Positions 62,609-64,000 of a stretch of 64,000 nucleotides of DNA are shown here, one piece after another. How positions within the stretch are numbered: position 1 is the stretch's first letter; every line of letters begins with the position of its first letter. The position numbers and the translations under genes were made by a program. Source of the stretch: Kitasatospora sp. NBC_01266 (GTDB lineage Bacteria; Actinomycetota; Actinomycetes; Streptomycetales; Streptomycetaceae); assembly GCF_036242395.1 (NCBI RefSeq), contig NZ_CP108458.1:2170001-2234000 (forward strand), in the 5' to 3' direction. The notes below the pieces were generated by a model. It ran no database searches. It was not told where the DNA came from and saw only the letters and a list, made by a program, of their open reading frames with translations.

Positions 62609-64000
62609 TCAGTCCTTGAACACCCCGCCCTGCACGGCCAGTTGCTCCAGCAGCGCCGGCGGCGTGAACCGCTCGCCGTAGGCGGCGGCCAACTCCCGGG
62701 CCCGTGCGGCGAATCCGGCCGCGCCGCCGGGGTAGCCGTTGATGTACTGCAGCACCCCGCCGGTCCACGCCGGGAAGCCGATCCCCAGGATCGAGCCCAC
62801 GTTCGCGTCCGCGACCGAGGTCAGCACGCCCTCCTCCAGGCAGCGCACCGAGTCCAGCGCCTCCGCGAAGAGCATCCGCTCCTTCATGTCCTCGAACGGG
62901 ATCTCGACCCCGCCCGCGCGCCCGAAGTGCTCACGCAGTCCAGGCCAGAGAGCACCGCGCCTGCCGTCCGCGTCGTAGTCGTAGAAGCCCGCGCCGCCGC
63001 TGCGGCCCGGACGGTCGAACTCCTCGACCATGCGGTCCATCACCGTGTCGGCGGGGTGCGGCTGCCACTCGCCGCCGGACTCCTCGACCGCCCGCCGGGC
63101 CTCGCCCCGGATCTTGCGCGGCAGCGTCAGCGTCAGCTCGTCGAGCAGCGAGAGCACCTTGGCCGGGTACCCGGCCTGCGCCGCGGCCTGCTCGACGGAG
63201 GCCGGCTCGACGCCCTCGCCGACCATCGCCACGCCCTCGTTGATGAACTGCCCGATCACCCGCGAGGTGAAGAAGCCGCGCGAGTCGTTCACCACGATCG
63301 GGGTCTTGCCCAGGCGCCGCACCAGGTCGAAGGCGCGCGCGACCGCTTCCGCGCCGGTGCGCTCGCCCTTGATGATCTCGACCAGCGGCATCTTGTCGAC
63401 CGGCGAGAAGAAGTGCAGGCCGACGAAGTCCGCGTCCCGCTCGACTCCCTCGGCCAGCACGGTGATCGGCAGCGTGGAGGTGTTGGTGCAGAGCAGCGCG
63501 TCGGCGTCCACCAGGCCCTGGATCTCCTGGAAGACCTTCTGCTTCAACTCGACGTTCTCGAACACCGCCTCGATCACGGCGTCGCAGCCCGCCAGGTCGG
63601 CGGCCTCGGCCGTCGGGGTGATCCGGGCGAGCAGTTCGTCGCGCTGCTCCGCCGTGCTGCGCCCGCGCGCCACCGCCTTGTCCAGCAGCCCGGCCGAGTA
63701 CGCCTTGCCCCGCGCGGCCGCCTCGACACTGACGTCCTTGAGCACGACCTCGAGACCGGCCCGCGCACAGGAGTACGCGATGCCCGCGCCCATCATCCCG
63801 GCGCCGAGCACGGCGACCTTGCGCACCTGCCGCTCCGGCACCGAAGCGGGCCGCGAGGCACCGGAGTTGACCGCCTGCATGTCGAAGAAGAGCGCCTGGA
63901 TCATGTTCTTCGCGGTCTGCCCGCAGGCCAGCTCGGTGAAGTAGCGCGCCTCGACGACGAAGGCGTTGTCCACGTCCACCTGGCTGCCCTCGACCGCCGC
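62609..64000 (-). CDS. 3-hydroxyacyl-CoA dehydrogenase / FadB-FadJ type multifunctional protein (5' end outside window)
   Basis: About 463 C-terminal residues are present and the frame is still open at 64000 (AAVEGSQVDVDNAF), so the N-terminal enoyl-CoA hydratase half is probably upstream. The NAD motif is VAVLGAGMMGAGIAYSCARA. The catalytic His is in VGLHFFSPVDKMPLVEII, then TPIVVNDSRGFFTSRVIGQF; a second dehydrogenase-C repeat is GFPAWTGGVLQYINGYPGG. It catalyses hydration and oxidation of acyl-CoA in beta-oxidation. A thiolase gene would be expected upstream, outside the window. Confidence 0.92.
   Translation of the reverse strand, partial: AAVEGSQVDVDNAFVVEARYFTELACGQTAKNMIQALFFDMQAVNSGASRPASVPERQVRKVAVLGAGMMGAGIAYSCARAGLEVVLKDVSVEAAARGKAYSAGLLDKAVARGRSTAEQRDELLARITPTAEAADLAGCDAVIEAVFENVELKQKVFQEIQGLVDADALLCTNTSTLPITVLAEGVERDADFVGLHFFSPVDKMPLVEIIKGERTGAEAVARAFDLVRRLGKTPIVVNDSRGFFTSRVIGQFINEGVAMVGEGVEPASVEQAAAQAGYPAKVLSLLDELTLTLPRKIRGEARRAVEESGGEWQPHPADTVMDRMVEEFDRPGRSGGAGFYDYDADGRRGALWPGLREHFGRAGGVEIPFEDMKERMLFAEALDSVRCLEEGVLTSVADANVGSILGIGFPAWTGGVLQYINGYPGGAAGFAARARELAAAYGERFTPPALLEQLAVQGGVFKD

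Overview
The window is chromosomal DNA of a very high-GC actinobacterium, almost certainly Streptomycetaceae (Streptomyces or Kitasatospora). The evidence is near-universal G or C at third codon positions, many GTG and TTG starts, families typical of the group (DUF397-like, HTH-DUF5753, DUF6879, DUF6087, DUF6230/DUF6114, STAND-TPR ATPases), cobalamin genes, and several apparently leaderless genes with a TANNNT box 6-8 bp before the start codon. No rRNA, tRNA, CRISPR array or insertion sequence was recognised.

Layout. 1-5.4 kb: two coupled family-2 glycosyltransferases, a PAS-GGDEF-EAL cyclic-di-GMP protein and a coupled SAM methyltransferase, all on the minus strand. 5.6-9.6 kb: GH15 glucoamylase/trehalase-type enzyme, glmS and a small conserved gene. 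9.7-14.1 kb: an envelope locus with DUF6114, DUF6230, a TetR regulator and two secreted proteins; paired palindromes lie in the TetR-secreted protein intergenic region. 14.1-19.8 kb: CoA-disulfide-reductase-like flavoprotein, secreted GH8 glycanase, GNAT acetyltransferase, secreted beta-propeller and an EamA exporter. 20-35 kb: a cobalamin corrin-ring locus in several transcription units (cobL-cobM; cbiD plus an unknown; cobK-SDR; cobG-cobH-cobIJ; and cobN behind a B12 riboswitch), interrupted by AraC, VOC and lipoprotein genes.

35-46 kb: ECF sigma/anti-sigma pair, MarR regulator divergent from an EamA exporter with twin operators, DUF4232 lipoprotein, DsbA-VKOR oxidative-folding pair, membrane proteins, a disulfide oxidoreductase next to thioredoxin, and a 2-oxoglutarate/Fe(II)-type oxygenase preceded by a cysteine-type leader peptide. 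46-64 kb is accessory. It has a glycosyltransferase-like gene carrying 17 perfect copies of a 7-bp repeat inside its reading frame, two STAND NB-ARC-TPR proteins sharing an N-terminal motif, a MerR regulator, a formyltransferase, an ADP-ribosylglycohydrolase, an HTH-DUF5753/DUF397-like cassette, an RsbW-like ATPase, an HTH-less DUF5753 protein, a YidB-flagellin C-terminal fusion, a decayed methyltransferase, and the 3' part of a fadB/fadJ-type gene.

The most unusual items are the YidB-flagellin fusion at 60881-61567 in a group that makes no flagella, and the out-of-three heptanucleotide repeat at 46347-46465, which could act as a phase switch. All product names come from reading translated sequence and recalling family motifs; no database search was run.
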